From the NCBI RefSeq assembly GCF_025961835.1, contig NZ_JAOQOK010000001.1:2790001-2854000 (forward strand): a DNA stretch of 64,000 bases, given 5' to 3'. A model generated the notes under the pieces. It was given only the letters and a program-made list of their open reading frames with translations. It ran no database searches and was not told the origin of the DNA. The position numbers were made by a program, and so were the translations under genes. Numbering within the stretch: position 1 is the stretch's first letter; each line of letters opens with the position of its first letter. Positions 1-8,123 of the stretch are shown in pieces. This DNA comes from Sphingobium sp. B2D3C. Lineage in GTDB: Bacteria; Pseudomonadota; Alphaproteobacteria; Sphingomonadales; Sphingomonadaceae.

Positions 1-219
1 GAGGCTCGACTGAAGAACCAGCACCGGCTGCAGGACAATGTCCTTCGCCGATTGCGTAATCGAAGCCGGCTCCACGATCGAAACCTGGCCTTTCGCGGTC
101 GCTTCCGCTGCGTTCACCTGTGAGGCTGCAAGCGCCGCGCAAAGGCACAGCGCTCCCAGCGCAGGAGCGGTCGCCAGCAACAGGCGCGCTCCCATCCGGA
201 TGGATGATGAGACCGTCAC
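1..219 (-). CDS. Secreted DUF4402-like protein, 3' part cut by window edge
   Basis: Only the N-terminal 73 codons lie in the window. The reading starts at a GTG (219) with an AGGAG ribosome site 6 nt upstream, or at an in-frame ATG at 195. A signal peptide with a hydrophobic core (RLLLATAPALGALCLCAAL) is followed by AEATAKGQVSIVEPASI, which resembles the first strand of DUF4402 domains such as the one in the next gene upstream. The start is only 20 nt below the stop of that gene, so they are probably cotranscribed. DUF4402 proteins often sit beside chaperone-usher pilus genes, and such genes may lie beyond the edge; that is inference. Confidence 0.6.
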   Translation of the reverse strand, partial: MTVSSSIRMGARLLLATAPALGALCLCAALAASQVNAAEATAKGQVSIVEPASITQSAKDIVLQPVLVLQSSL

Positions 220-238
220 GAGACGCTCCTGTCACAGG

Positions 239-766
239 TCAGTTGTAGGCGACGGTCGCCGTGAAGGTGCCCGAGTAATTGCCAGAGGCCTGCGTATTGG
301 GCAGGGAGAAGCTACCGCCGACGCCGAAGGTCGCGGTGCCAGCCGTGCCGATGGAGCTGGACAATGTGCCTGTTGCGGCACTCGGCGTCAGCGTGACGGT
401 GATCGTGCCGCCGGGCGTACCGGTCATGGAGAAGCTGGCGGGCACCGAAATCGAGAAGGTCTGCCCCCCTTCACCCGAGACCGTATAGGCTGCGCGTGAC
501 GTCGTGCCGCCAGCGGCAACGGCATCGCCGGAACCAGACAGGCTGCGATTGCCCGTCGAGGCATCGACAGTGACCGTGTTGGTCCCTGCTACCGAGGGTT
601 TCACGATAGTGCCGAACGCAAGGTCGCTGGTTTTTGCGATCGAGATCGGCTGAACGATCCGGGCTGTACCCGTGGTCGACACAGATGCTGAGGATTGAGC
701 GTAGCTTGCCGCCGGGATGGAACCCAGAAGCGCAATTGTCGCGATAGACTTCAAGTTCACGAACAT
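239..766 (-). CDS. DUF4402 domain-containing secreted protein
   Basis: 175 residues. The signal peptide (about residues 1-23, ending SYAQS) leads into a Gly/Ser/Thr-rich beta domain with the DUF4402 pattern: ARIVQPISIAKTSDLAFGTI near the N-terminus and a C-terminal strand ending in SGTFTATVAYN. Members of this family are exported, pilin-like or matrix-like proteins of Gram-negative bacteria, often next to usher/chaperone genes. A class I cyclic-di-GMP riboswitch lies about 270 nt upstream on the same strand, which suggests surface attachment or biofilm regulation. The protein has no catalytic motif. The family assignment is confident; the role as a fimbrial subunit is inferred. Confidence 0.85.
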   Translation of the reverse strand: MFVNLKSIATIALLGSIPAASYAQSSASVSTTGTARIVQPISIAKTSDLAFGTIVKPSVAGTNTVTVDASTGNRSLSGSGDAVAAGGTTSRAAYTVSGEGGQTFSISVPASFSMTGTPGGTITVTLTPSAATGTLSSSIGTAGTATFGVGGSFSLPNTQASGNYSGTFTATVAYN

Positions 767-1032
767 GACGATGTCTTTCTTTTACTTGATATGCACATGA
801 ATTTAATCGGAAAATATCAGACCCCACCCGCCTTGGAGGCCCTCGGGCGGCAGCGTTTCGCGGGTCTTGGGATTACAAGCGGGTGCATCTGGCGAGCCAG
901 TCGCAAGCAACTGGATCACGTGATGATCGGTAAGGGTGCTTGCTGACCGTCGCCAAAGACGGGCCGTTGCCCGATGAGGGCGGAAAGGATCTGGAAGGCG
1001 CGAGGACGACAGGTCCACAATAGTTCTCCGTT
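767..1032 (-). other. Leader between riboswitch and DUF4402 gene
   Basis: This 266-nt stretch on the minus strand separates the aptamer from the DUF4402 start. It contains an open frame at 1018-803 (71 codons, GTG start, GGAG site 7 nt upstream) whose product has no recognisable domain. It may be a leader peptide or chance. GC-rich inverted segments around 830-870 (CCGCC with GGGCGG) could form part of a terminator or anti-terminator, but no clear T-run follows. Confidence 0.4.
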
Positions 1033-1109
1033 TCGGTAACCCCGCTATCCCTGTGAGGGACCGGAGGCTTTGCGTCCCATCGTCGCCGATGGTTTGCCGT
1101 TTCGACCGA
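1033..1109 (-). promoter_or_regulatory. Class I cyclic-di-GMP riboswitch aptamer (GEMM-I)
   Basis: Read on the minus strand, the segment has the conserved GEMM-I landmarks in order: GGCAAACC (1098-1091), a hairpin CCATCG/CGATGG closed by a GCGA (GNRA) tetraloop, GGGACGCAAAGCCTCCGG (1078-1061), a second hairpin GTCCCT/AGGGAT, and AGCGGGGTTACCGA (1046-1033). The ends pair as P1 (TCGGT 1109-1105 with ACCGA 1037-1033). GEMM-I aptamers bind c-di-GMP in the cleft between the two helices. The next gene on this strand is the DUF4402 gene at 766. The expression platform is not clear. A GTG with a GGAG site begins about 15 nt after P1, and a longer leader separates it from 766. Confidence 0.93.
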
Positions 1110-1648
1110 GAATCTCGGGCGCTATTAGGTAAATTTTGATTTAACTATTATACGCTACACAGTCAACGCCTATGTGGTGAACGACCAGATGGAGAATTGT
1201 GCGACTACTCCCATGTTGAACCGCCGATCGAGCAGCCCGATTAGGAGAGCGTTTGTTTTCAATGAAATAAACGCGAGGTTTGGATCATCAGAGCCTAAGC
1301 AACACGCCAAGAACTTCGCGGACTGAAGCGAACCGACGATGCGGTTAGCTCGCGCCAAACCGAATTCCATGAGGATGTATTTCGTTGCCGTCGCTATGAT
1401 CCCGACGAATTACACATCCGGGCTAAATGCCAAGGCCCGCCTCGCGAAAAGCGCCGCTTGGGCTCCTCTCCCCTCGCTTCGCTTGTCAGGGCGTGGAGCG
1501 CGCGACGCGGCCAAGCGTCGGCCGTCATCGAAGCGCTTCTGCGGTGGGGCGCTGCCTCAGGATGTCGGCGCAATGCCGGAGAGCAACGAAAGGCAGGCTT
1601 GAAAAGGTCTTCGTGCTACCGACCCACCGCTATGTCAGAGCAACCGCC
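1110..1648. other. Intergenic region without supported gene
   Basis: The part from 1120 to 1400 is noticeably less GC-rich than its surroundings and probably contains the promoter of the riboswitch transcript. From 1426 to 1620 the GC rises again. Open frames there have no domain, no ribosome site and no partner gene. I see no convincing RNA gene. The stretch at 1430-1610 could be a decayed repeat, but nothing in it proves that. Confidence 0.4.
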
Positions 1649-2731
1649 TCAACCGGCAGAGCGCACGAAGTTCTGGCTGATCTGCTGGCCGGACCGGGCC
1701 AGTCTGCGCACCTCGGGCAGCCGAGACGCTTCATATCGCATGAGCGCGGCATTCGGGTCGGTCCGCAAGGCCGCCGGGTCGAGGCAGCGCGCGAGGGTGA
1801 GAGCATCTTGCGCGGCGGTTGCAAAGCCATTGCCCGTCATCGGCGTGCAGACATGGGCAGCGTCGCCAACCAGACACATGCGGCCGGCGACGAGCCGATC
1901 GGGATAATATTCCACGACCGGTGTGCCGAGCACCGCTTTGCGGGCGATGCATTCCAGGATCGCGTCGCGCCAAGGCGATGGCCAGTGCCGGCGCGCCAAG
2001 GCGGCCAGCTCGTCGAACAGCGCATCCGGCATGTCATTGGGGCGCAGCGAATGCCGCACCAGCGGGCCCTCGACCGCCCCTGTGCTGCGGAGGATTGCGT
2101 TATGTCCGGCGTCGTACCAGCCCCAGCCGACCCGGCGGTGGCCCCGCTCCGGACTGCCATCGGCGGCTGTCAGCGGAAAGCCGAGAAGCACATAGGGCCC
2201 GGATTCGAGAAACTCCAGATTGGGCGGATAGCGGACAGACAACGCCGACTCTTCGGCAAAGCCGACCCAGGCCAGATACTCCGCGAAGACGGCATCCGGG
2301 CGCTCCGGACTGACCTGCCGCCGCACGACGCTCTGATAGCCGTCCGCGCCGACCAGCACCTTGCCGTCGAACCGCCGACCATCGGCGGTCCTTGCCCAGG
2401 CCCGATCCTCCGCCTCTCCCGTCGCTTCCACACAGGCGTTCTGCAGGACCACAATGCCCGCCCCGTCCGCCGCTGCGCGCAGACCGCGATAGACCGATTG
2501 CCATGCCTGGACGCCCGTCGCGAGCGCGCCCGTAGCGTGAGGACGCCCAGTCAACTGCTCGAGCAAGCCATAGCCGACCTGCAGCGCGGCCCCGGTGCGG
2601 TCGGTATCGGTCGAGCGCTCCAGGAGCGTGATCGAGAAGCCATGCCGCGACAGTGCGAGGCCGGTCATGAGGCCGGCAAGCGAGCCGCCGACGATCAGAA
2701 TGTCGCTCATCCGCTCCGGGCTTGCCGACAT
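1649..2731 (-). CDS. FAD-dependent monooxygenase (PHBH/UbiH-like group A)
   Basis: 360 residues. The N-terminal Rossmann motif ILIVGGSLAGLMTGLAL binds the ADP part of FAD. The mid-protein VLVGADGYQSVVR is the DG motif, and LVGDAAHVCTPMTGNG is the GD motif that contacts the flavin ribityl chain. This is the signature of single-component NAD(P)H-dependent aromatic hydroxylases (salicylate or hydroxynicotinate hydroxylase type). The substrate cannot be told. The ATG at 2731 shares one base with the stop of the upstream small gene (TGATG), so translation is probably coupled. A second ATG at 2710 is possible. Confidence 0.85.
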   Translation of the reverse strand: MSASPERMSDILIVGGSLAGLMTGLALSRHGFSITLLERSTDTDRTGAALQVGYGLLEQLTGRPHATGALATGVQAWQSVYRGLRAAADGAGIVVLQNACVEATGEAEDRAWARTADGRRFDGKVLVGADGYQSVVRRQVSPERPDAVFAEYLAWVGFAEESALSVRYPPNLEFLESGPYVLLGFPLTAADGSPERGHRRVGWGWYDAGHNAILRSTGAVEGPLVRHSLRPNDMPDALFDELAALARRHWPSPWRDAILECIARKAVLGTPVVEYYPDRLVAGRMCLVGDAAHVCTPMTGNGFATAAQDALTLARCLDPAALRTDPNAALMRYEASRLPEVRRLARSGQQISQNFVRSAG

Positions 2732-2949
2732 CAGCTTTTCGGCGTCACCCAGACCTCGACGGGGGCGACGAACTTGCCGGGCGCCGGTTTGCCGACCTGC
2801 ACGCGATCGATCGTCACCAGCTCGCCGCTTTCCAGATTAAAACTGGCCCAGGGCTTGGGCATGCGACCGAAGGTCATTTTCTGAACGGGTTGGCCGGTGG
2901 CCGAATTCATGATGGTTGCGATGACACTCATGGCCCAGCCGATAGCCAT
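2731..2949 (-). CDS. Small protein of unknown function, coupled to monooxygenase
   Basis: 72 residues if the ATG at 2949 is used; a GTG at 2952 is the alternative. A GAGG lies about 6-9 nt upstream. I do not recognise a family. The sequence is mixed, with a basic, Pro-rich C-terminal half ending in a predicted beta strand (VAPVEVWVTPKS) and no signal peptide. Its stop overlaps the monooxygenase start as TGATG. That arrangement is the main argument that it is real. It could be a decayed remnant of a larger protein. Confidence 0.45.
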   Translation of the reverse strand: MAIGWAMSVIATIMNSATGQPVQKMTFGRMPKPWASFNLESGELVTIDRVQVGKPAPGKFVAPVEVWVTPKS

Positions 2950-3165
2950 CACGGCGTGCCTCGGTCCAGCGATATTGATGGCCTGCCGACGCCGCGCGGG
3001 TACATCCGACGGGTTCGTTTGAAATTTCGCTTTTCCGGTGCGCGGATAGGTCCCGTATCTCGCGCCGACCCCGTCGTCCGGCCAAGCTAACGGGAAACTC
3101 GCTAGCCAATATAGTCTTGCGAGTGAAATTCGCTCGCGCCGGGGGCCGACCATCTGCCCATTTCA

Positions 3166-3199
3166 AAATACGAAATATACGAAAGTAATTGACTTTCGT
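3166..3199 (+). promoter_or_regulatory. Candidate GlpR operator upstream of glpD
   Basis: A perfect inverted repeat, ACGAAAGT (3179-3186), 5-nt spacer, ACTTTCGT (3192-3199), sits 25 nt before the glpD ATG. It is preceded by a direct repeat of TACGAAA (3169-3175 and 3178-3184). GlpR and other DeoR-type repressors bind repeats built on TTCG/CGAA half-sites. The repressor gene glpR lies at the end of this cluster, so repression by GlpR relieved by glycerol-3-phosphate is the likely regulation. Confidence 0.55.
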
Positions 3200-3224
3200 T
3201 GTCAGGCCCTGCGAAGGTCGCTCC

Positions 3225-4742
3225 ATGGATATTGCGTATGATGTTCTGGTCGTTGGGGGAGGTATAAACGGCGCTGCGATTGCGCGCGATGCGGCGGGTC
3301 GTGGCGCGCGTGTCATGCTCGTCGAGCAGGACGATCTCGCCGCGCACACCTCCTCCGCCAGCACCAAGCTCATTCATGGCGGGCTGCGCTATCTCGAGCA
3401 ATATGAGTTCCGGCTGGTCGCCAAGGCCCTGGCGGAGCGGGAACGGCTCATGCGTGCGGCGCCGCATCTCATCCGCCCGCTCGAGTTCGTTTTGCCCCAT
3501 GATCGCGGCATGCGCCCCATGTGGATGATGCGCATCGGCCTGTTCCTTTATGATCGGCTGGGCGGGCGCAGCAGCCTGCCCCACTCGCGGGCGATCAGGC
3601 TGGCCGGGGATGGCTATGGCAGCGCCATTCAATCTCGATTTGGCCGCGGCTATGTCTATGCCGATTGCTGGGGCGACGACAGCCGCCTCGTCGTCGCCAA
3701 CGCGCAGTGTGCCGCCGAGCATGGCGCGACGATCCTCACCCACACAAAATGCCTCGCCGCACAAAGGGATCAGCATGGCTGGCGCGTGTCCTTGCAGGGC
3801 ACTGACGGCACGCCGTTCGTCGCAACGGCGCATGTGCTCGTCAATGCCACCGGCTCCTGGGCCGCTGACTTCCTGCCCGAGCGGGCCGGCGTTGCGGGCG
3901 CGGGCACATTGCGGCTGATCAAGGGCAGCCACATCGTCACCCGCAAGCTGTATGAGGGCGACCACGCCTATATCCTGCAGAATCCGGACAAGCGCATCGT
4001 CTTTGCCATTCCCTATGAAAACGACTTCACGCTGATCGGCACGACGGATGTGGAGTGGCAGGGAGCGCCGGACGTCGTGAAGATCGATGCGGCGGAAACG
4101 GATTATCTCTGCGACTCCGTCAACCGCTGGTTCACCACGCAGATCACGCCGCAGGATGTGATGTGGAGTTTTGCCGGCGTGCGCCCGCTCTATGACGACG
4201 CGACGACCAACGCGTCCGAGATCAGTCGCGACTACGTCCTCTCGCTGGATCATGCCGGGGGCGCGGCGCCGGTGATGAGCGTTTTTGGCGGCAAGATCAC
4301 CACGCACCGCGCGCTGGCCGAAGAGGTGATGGACAAGCTCGCCCGGCACCTCCCGAGCCTGCGACCGGCCTGGACGGCCACCGCTCCGCTGCCCGGCGGC
4401 GACCTGAGCGCGCGAGGGCTGGACGGCCTCATTGCCGACCTGCGGAAGAAGGTCGGTTTTCTGAGCGAAACCACCATCCGCCGCCTGGCGGAGAGCTATG
4501 GCGCGCGCATCTTCAAGCTGCTCGCGGACGTGAAGACGGCGGAGGACCTCGGCCAGCATTTCGGCGCCGGGCTCACGCAAGTCGAAGTGGATTATCTTAT
4601 CGCACATGAATGGGCACGCTCGGTCGACGATATTGTCTGGCGTCGATCGAAACTTGGCCTGCATATGCGCAAGGAAGAGGTGGTGGCGCTGGAAGCCTAT
4701 CTCGCGGATCATGCGAGGTTGGACGTCAACGCCGTCGGATAA
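3225..4742 (+). CDS. glpD: Glycerol-3-phosphate dehydrogenase (aerobic, FAD)
   Basis: 505 residues from the ATG at 3225, which has a GAAGG site 7 nt upstream. An in-frame TTG at 3189 is less likely. The FAD-binding motif DVLVVGGGINGAAIARDAAG is at residues 5-24. HTSSASTKLIHGGLRYLEQ is the family signature. The C-terminal DAO_C domain ends the protein. It oxidises glycerol-3-phosphate to dihydroxyacetone phosphate at the inner face of the membrane and passes electrons to quinone. It is the first gene of glpD-glpF-glpK-glpR, and its stop codon abuts a possible glpF start. Confidence 0.96.
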   Translation: MDIAYDVLVVGGGINGAAIARDAAGRGARVMLVEQDDLAAHTSSASTKLIHGGLRYLEQYEFRLVAKALAERERLMRAAPHLIRPLEFVLPHDRGMRPMWMMRIGLFLYDRLGGRSSLPHSRAIRLAGDGYGSAIQSRFGRGYVYADCWGDDSRLVVANAQCAAEHGATILTHTKCLAAQRDQHGWRVSLQGTDGTPFVATAHVLVNATGSWAADFLPERAGVAGAGTLRLIKGSHIVTRKLYEGDHAYILQNPDKRIVFAIPYENDFTLIGTTDVEWQGAPDVVKIDAAETDYLCDSVNRWFTTQITPQDVMWSFAGVRPLYDDATTNASEISRDYVLSLDHAGGAAPVMSVFGGKITTHRALAEEVMDKLARHLPSLRPAWTATAPLPGGDLSARGLDGLIADLRKKVGFLSETTIRRLAESYGARIFKLLADVKTAEDLGQHFGAGLTQVEVDYLIAHEWARSVDDIVWRRSKLGLHMRKEEVVALEAYLADHARLDVNAVG

Positions 4743-4769
4743 ATGACAACGATAAACGTGGAGGGGCCC

Positions 4770-5606
4770 ATGTCACCGGGGAAGGCATTTATTGGAGAAC
4801 TGATCTCCGAATGCATTGCAGTGTTCATCATCATCACCATCGGCTGTTCTGCCGCCGCGATGTATTTTCTCTATGATCCAAGCCCTTACAGCACAGCCTA
4901 TTTCGGGGTGTGCATCACCTGGGGCCTTGCCGTCACCATCGCCATCTATGTGACGGGCGCAGTCTCCGGCACGCACGCCAACCCGGCAGTCACGCTTGCG
5001 CTCATGATCTATCGGGGCTTCCCCGGGCGCAAGGTCGTGCCATTCTGGCTGGCGCAGATCTTCGGCGCATTTCTGGGTGCCGCGGTGGTCTATATGATGT
5101 TCTCACCGGTGATCGACGCGTTCAACGCCACCCAGGGCGTGGAGCGGGCGGCCGGTGGCGGCGCCGGTGTGTTCTTCACCGCACCAGGCGCGCACATCAC
5201 CCCCATCCGGGCATTCTTCAACGAGATCGTGCTGACCGGCTTCCTGCTGCTCGGCATCTTCGCGATCACCGAGGAATATAACACGCAGGCGCCCGAGGCC
5301 AATTCGAGCGCGCTCATCATCGGCCTGCTGGTTGCCATGATCGGCGGCGGCGCGGGATATCTGGAAGGGTGGCCGATCAACCCCGCGCGCGACCTTGGCC
5401 CCCGCATTTTTGGCTATCTGGCGGGCTGGGGCGAATCCGCCTTCCCCGGGCCGGGCAATTACTGGTGGGTGCCCATCGCCGGCCCGTTCTGCGGCGGCGT
5501 GCTGGGCGCCAGCGTCTATCATTGGCTGATCCGGCCGTTCCTGCCCGCACGCCACAAGCGCGCCCTGCAGGAGACGATCCCCGCCGAGGCAGACGCGGCC
5601 AACTGA
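4770..5606 (+). CDS. glpF: Glycerol facilitator (aquaglyceroporin)
   Basis: 278 residues from the ATG at 4770, which has GGAGG 5 nt upstream. An ATG at 4743, directly after the glpD stop, would add nine residues. This is a six-helix MIP-family channel with both half-helix signatures: HANPAVTLA, and WPINPARDLGPR. The Asp after the second NPAR motif is typical of glycerol-conducting members rather than strict water channels. A longer loop around residues 110-150 is usual for GlpF. It supplies glycerol to GlpK, encoded next. Confidence 0.95.
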   Translation: MSPGKAFIGELISECIAVFIIITIGCSAAAMYFLYDPSPYSTAYFGVCITWGLAVTIAIYVTGAVSGTHANPAVTLALMIYRGFPGRKVVPFWLAQIFGAFLGAAVVYMMFSPVIDAFNATQGVERAAGGGAGVFFTAPGAHITPIRAFFNEIVLTGFLLLGIFAITEEYNTQAPEANSSALIIGLLVAMIGGGAGYLEGWPINPARDLGPRIFGYLAGWGESAFPGPGNYWWVPIAGPFCGGVLGASVYHWLIRPFLPARHKRALQETIPAEADAAN

Positions 5607-5645
5607 CAATCGCGCCGCGCAGCCGGCGACCACAGGAGAGCAATC

Positions 5646-7133
5646 ATGGCCCAGCCACCTTATATTCTCGCGATCGACCAGGGCACGACCTCGACGCGGT
5701 GCATCCTGTTCGATGCCGCCGCCAATCCGGTCGCCACGACGCAGCGCGAATTCAAGCAGCATTATCCCAATCTCGGCTGGGTGGAGCATGATCCGGAGGA
5801 CATCTGGACCGACACCGTCGCCATGATGCAGGATGTGGTGGCCAAGGCCGACGTCGATGTCGCGGATGTCGCCGCGATCGGCATCACCAACCAGCGGGAG
5901 ACCGTCGTGGTGTGGGACCGGGCGACCGGCAAGCCAATTCACAACGCGATCGTCTGGCAGGACCGACGGACCGCCGATGAATGCGCGCGGTTGAAGGACA
6001 GCGGCGCCGAAGAGATGGTCACAGCGAAGACCGGACTGCTGATCGACCCCTATTTCTCGGCGACCAAGGCCGCGTGGATATTGGACAATGTCGCGGGCGC
6101 CCGCGCTGCCGCCGAGCGCGGCGAGCTGGCCTTCGGTACGATCGACAGCTTCCTGCTCTGGCGGCTGACGGGCGGCGCGGTCCACGCAACCGACCCGACC
6201 AATGCAGGCCGCACCCTGCTGTTCAACATCATGGACCAGGCCTGGGACAAGGAGTTGCTCAGCCTCTTCCGCGTGCCCGCCGCGATGCTGCCGGAGGTTC
6301 GGGACAATAGCTGCATCTTCGGCCAGTGCGATGCCGACATTCTCGGCAAGGCCATCCCGGTCGCGGGGATGATCGGCGATCAGCAGTCCGCGCTCTTCGG
6401 TCAGGGCTGCTTCCGCACCGGCATGGCGAAATCAACCTATGGCACAGGCTGCTTCGCGCTCATGAACATCGGCACGGAGCCCGTGCTCTCGAAAACGCGC
6501 ATGCTCACCACCCCGGCCTATCGCTTGGCCGGAACGACGACCTATGCGCTCGAAGGCTCGATCTTCGTCGCCGGCGCGGCGGTCAAATGGCTGCGCGATG
6601 GGCTCAAGATCATCACCCATGCCTCGGAAACCGACGGCATGGCCACCCGCGTGCCGGACAGTCATGGCGTCTATATGGTGCCTGCCTTTGTCGGCCTGGG
6701 CGCGCCATATTGGGATCCGCACGCGCGGGGGCTGATCTGCGGCCTCACGCTGGATGCGACGGACGCGCACCTGGCCCGCGCCGCGCTGGAATCCGTCGCC
6801 TATCAGACCATGGACCTGATCGACGCCATGAAGGCCGATGTCGGCGAAGGCGAAACCGCCTTGCGCGTCGATGGCGGCATGGCGGTCAATGACTGGCTCT
6901 GCCAGTTCCTCTCCGACGTGCTGGTCGCGCCGGTCGAGCGGCCCGCCATTGTCGAGACGACGGCACTGGGCGCGGCATTCATGGCCGGGCTGGCGACCGG
7001 CGTCTGGAGCGGTCTGGATGACCTCGACCGGATCTGGACCCGCGAGCGGCGCTTCGAGCCGAAGATGCCGGAAGCGACCCGATCGGCCGCGGTCGATGGT
7101 TGGCGAAAGGCGGTCGAACGCGCCATTTCCTGA
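5646..7133 (+). CDS. glpK: Glycerol kinase
   Basis: 495 residues, the normal length for FGGY-family glycerol kinases. [15 protein letters not shown] at the N-terminus is the phosphate-binding loop. Other signatures are [37 protein letters not shown] and [16 protein letters not shown]. An AGGAGAG ribosome site precedes the ATG. It phosphorylates glycerol with ATP to glycerol-3-phosphate, trapping the substrate that enters through GlpF and making the inducer for GlpR. It is followed by glpR on the same strand. Confidence 0.97.
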   Translation: MAQPPYILAIDQGTTSTRCILFDAAANPVATTQREFKQHYPNLGWVEHDPEDIWTDTVAMMQDVVAKADVDVADVAAIGITNQRETVVVWDRATGKPIHNAIVWQDRRTADECARLKDSGAEEMVTAKTGLLIDPYFSATKAAWILDNVAGARAAAERGELAFGTIDSFLLWRLTGGAVHATDPTNAGRTLLFNIMDQAWDKELLSLFRVPAAMLPEVRDNSCIFGQCDADILGKAIPVAGMIGDQQSALFGQGCFRTGMAKSTYGTGCFALMNIGTEPVLSKTRMLTTPAYRLAGTTTYALEGSIFVAGAAVKWLRDGLKIITHASETDGMATRVPDSHGVYMVPAFVGLGAPYWDPHARGLICGLTLDATDAHLARAALESVAYQTMDLIDAMKADVGEGETALRVDGGMAVNDWLCQFLSDVLVAPVERPAIVETTALGAAFMAGLATGVWSGLDDLDRIWTRERRFEPKMPEATRSAAVDGWRKAVERAIS

Positions 7134-7264
7134 GCCGCGCTTTCGCACCGCTGCTCCATGCCACGAAGGGCCGGCTGCGCAGCCATCACGGTCCCCCCAA
7201 GGATGCCGCGCGCCCGGCTACAAGGACGCTTGCAACTCAAGGATCGAGGCGTCAGAACGCCGGC

Positions 7265-8053
7265 ATGACGAGCGCATCCAACACCCGCCACCGCCAGATT
7301 CTGGATCTGGCGCGCCGCAACGGCAAGGTGACGGTGGAGGATCTCGTCGGCCGCATGAATGTGACGCCCCAAACCATTCGCAAGGATCTCAACGATCTGT
7401 GCGAGCGCGGTTATCTGTCGCGCGTGCATGGCGGCGCCATTCTCGGCTCGGGCGTCGAGAACCTGGAATATGAGGCCCGCCGCCGCCTGTCCGTGGCCGA
7501 GAAAAAGGCAATCGGCAAGGAGGCTGCGGCCCGCATTCCCGATGGCGCCTCCCTGTTCATCAATATCGGCACCACGACCGAGGAAGTCGCGCGGGCGCTC
7601 GCCGGCCGCAGCAATCTGATGGTCCTCACCAACAATCTGAACGTGGTCGATATCCTCTGCCGTAACAGCGCGATCGACCTGATCGTCGTCGGCGGGCGGG
7701 TACGTCATGCCGATCGGGCCGCGGTCGGCCCCACTGCGGTCGATTTCATTCGGAACTTCAAGGTCGATTTCGCGGTCATCGGCGCGTCCGCCATCGATGA
7801 GGATGGCTCGTTGCTGGATTTCGACCTGAACGAGGTGCAGGTCTCACACGCCATCGTCGAAAACTCGCGCTCCGTGATTCTCGTCGCGGACAGCAGCAAG
7901 CTTACCCGCAGCGCCCCGGTCCGCATCGGCCACATCAGCGCCGTCGACATATTGGTGACCGACTATCTCGACAGCCCGGAACTCGCCGCAGTCTGCGCCG
8001 AGCATAATGTCGAGGTCGTCAACGCAATGCCCGAAAGCGCCACGACGGAATAA
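7265..8053 (+). CDS. glpR: DeoR-family transcriptional repressor of glycerol genes
   Basis: 262 residues from the ATG at 7265; a longer in-frame extension upstream has no family similarity. The N-terminal DeoR HTH reads RQILDLARRNGKVTVEDLV, with MNVTPQTIRKDLNDLCERG as the recognition part. The C-terminal DeoR sensor domain has the INIGTTTEEVARAL sugar-phosphate loop and the LIVVGGRVRHAD segment. Its place after glpK makes a glycerol-3-phosphate-responsive repressor likely. The palindrome at 3179-3199 is the candidate target. A 131-nt gap separates it from glpK. Confidence 0.9.
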   Translation: MTSASNTRHRQILDLARRNGKVTVEDLVGRMNVTPQTIRKDLNDLCERGYLSRVHGGAILGSGVENLEYEARRRLSVAEKKAIGKEAAARIPDGASLFINIGTTTEEVARALAGRSNLMVLTNNLNVVDILCRNSAIDLIVVGGRVRHADRAAVGPTAVDFIRNFKVDFAVIGASAIDEDGSLLDFDLNEVQVSHAIVENSRSVILVADSSKLTRSAPVRIGHISAVDILVTDYLDSPELAAVCAEHNVEVVNAMPESATTE

Positions 8054-8082
8054 GATCCGAAGCGCGCGCGAGGTTCATGGGG

Positions 8083-8115
8083 TTGACTCCCCTCCTCTTC
8101 CGAGGAGAGGCTCAA
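8083..8115. repeat. Imperfect palindrome between convergent genes
   Basis: TTGA ... TCAA ends flank CTCCTC (8092-8097), a TTCC loop and GAGGAG (8102-8107). It lies in the 70-nt gap between the convergent ends of glpR and the M28-like gene. It could act as a bidirectional transcription barrier or be a dispersed palindromic element. No T-run is present. Confidence 0.45.
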
Positions 8116-8123
8116 GATCCCGC

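Noticed and set aside
1427..2884. 485-codon plus-strand frame over the flavin monooxygenase
   Set aside because: The minus strand carries FAD motifs in correct order. The plus frame is an antisense shadow.
3102..4712. 536-codon minus-strand frame over glpD
   Set aside because: glpD on the plus strand is unmistakable; the antisense protein has no fold signature.
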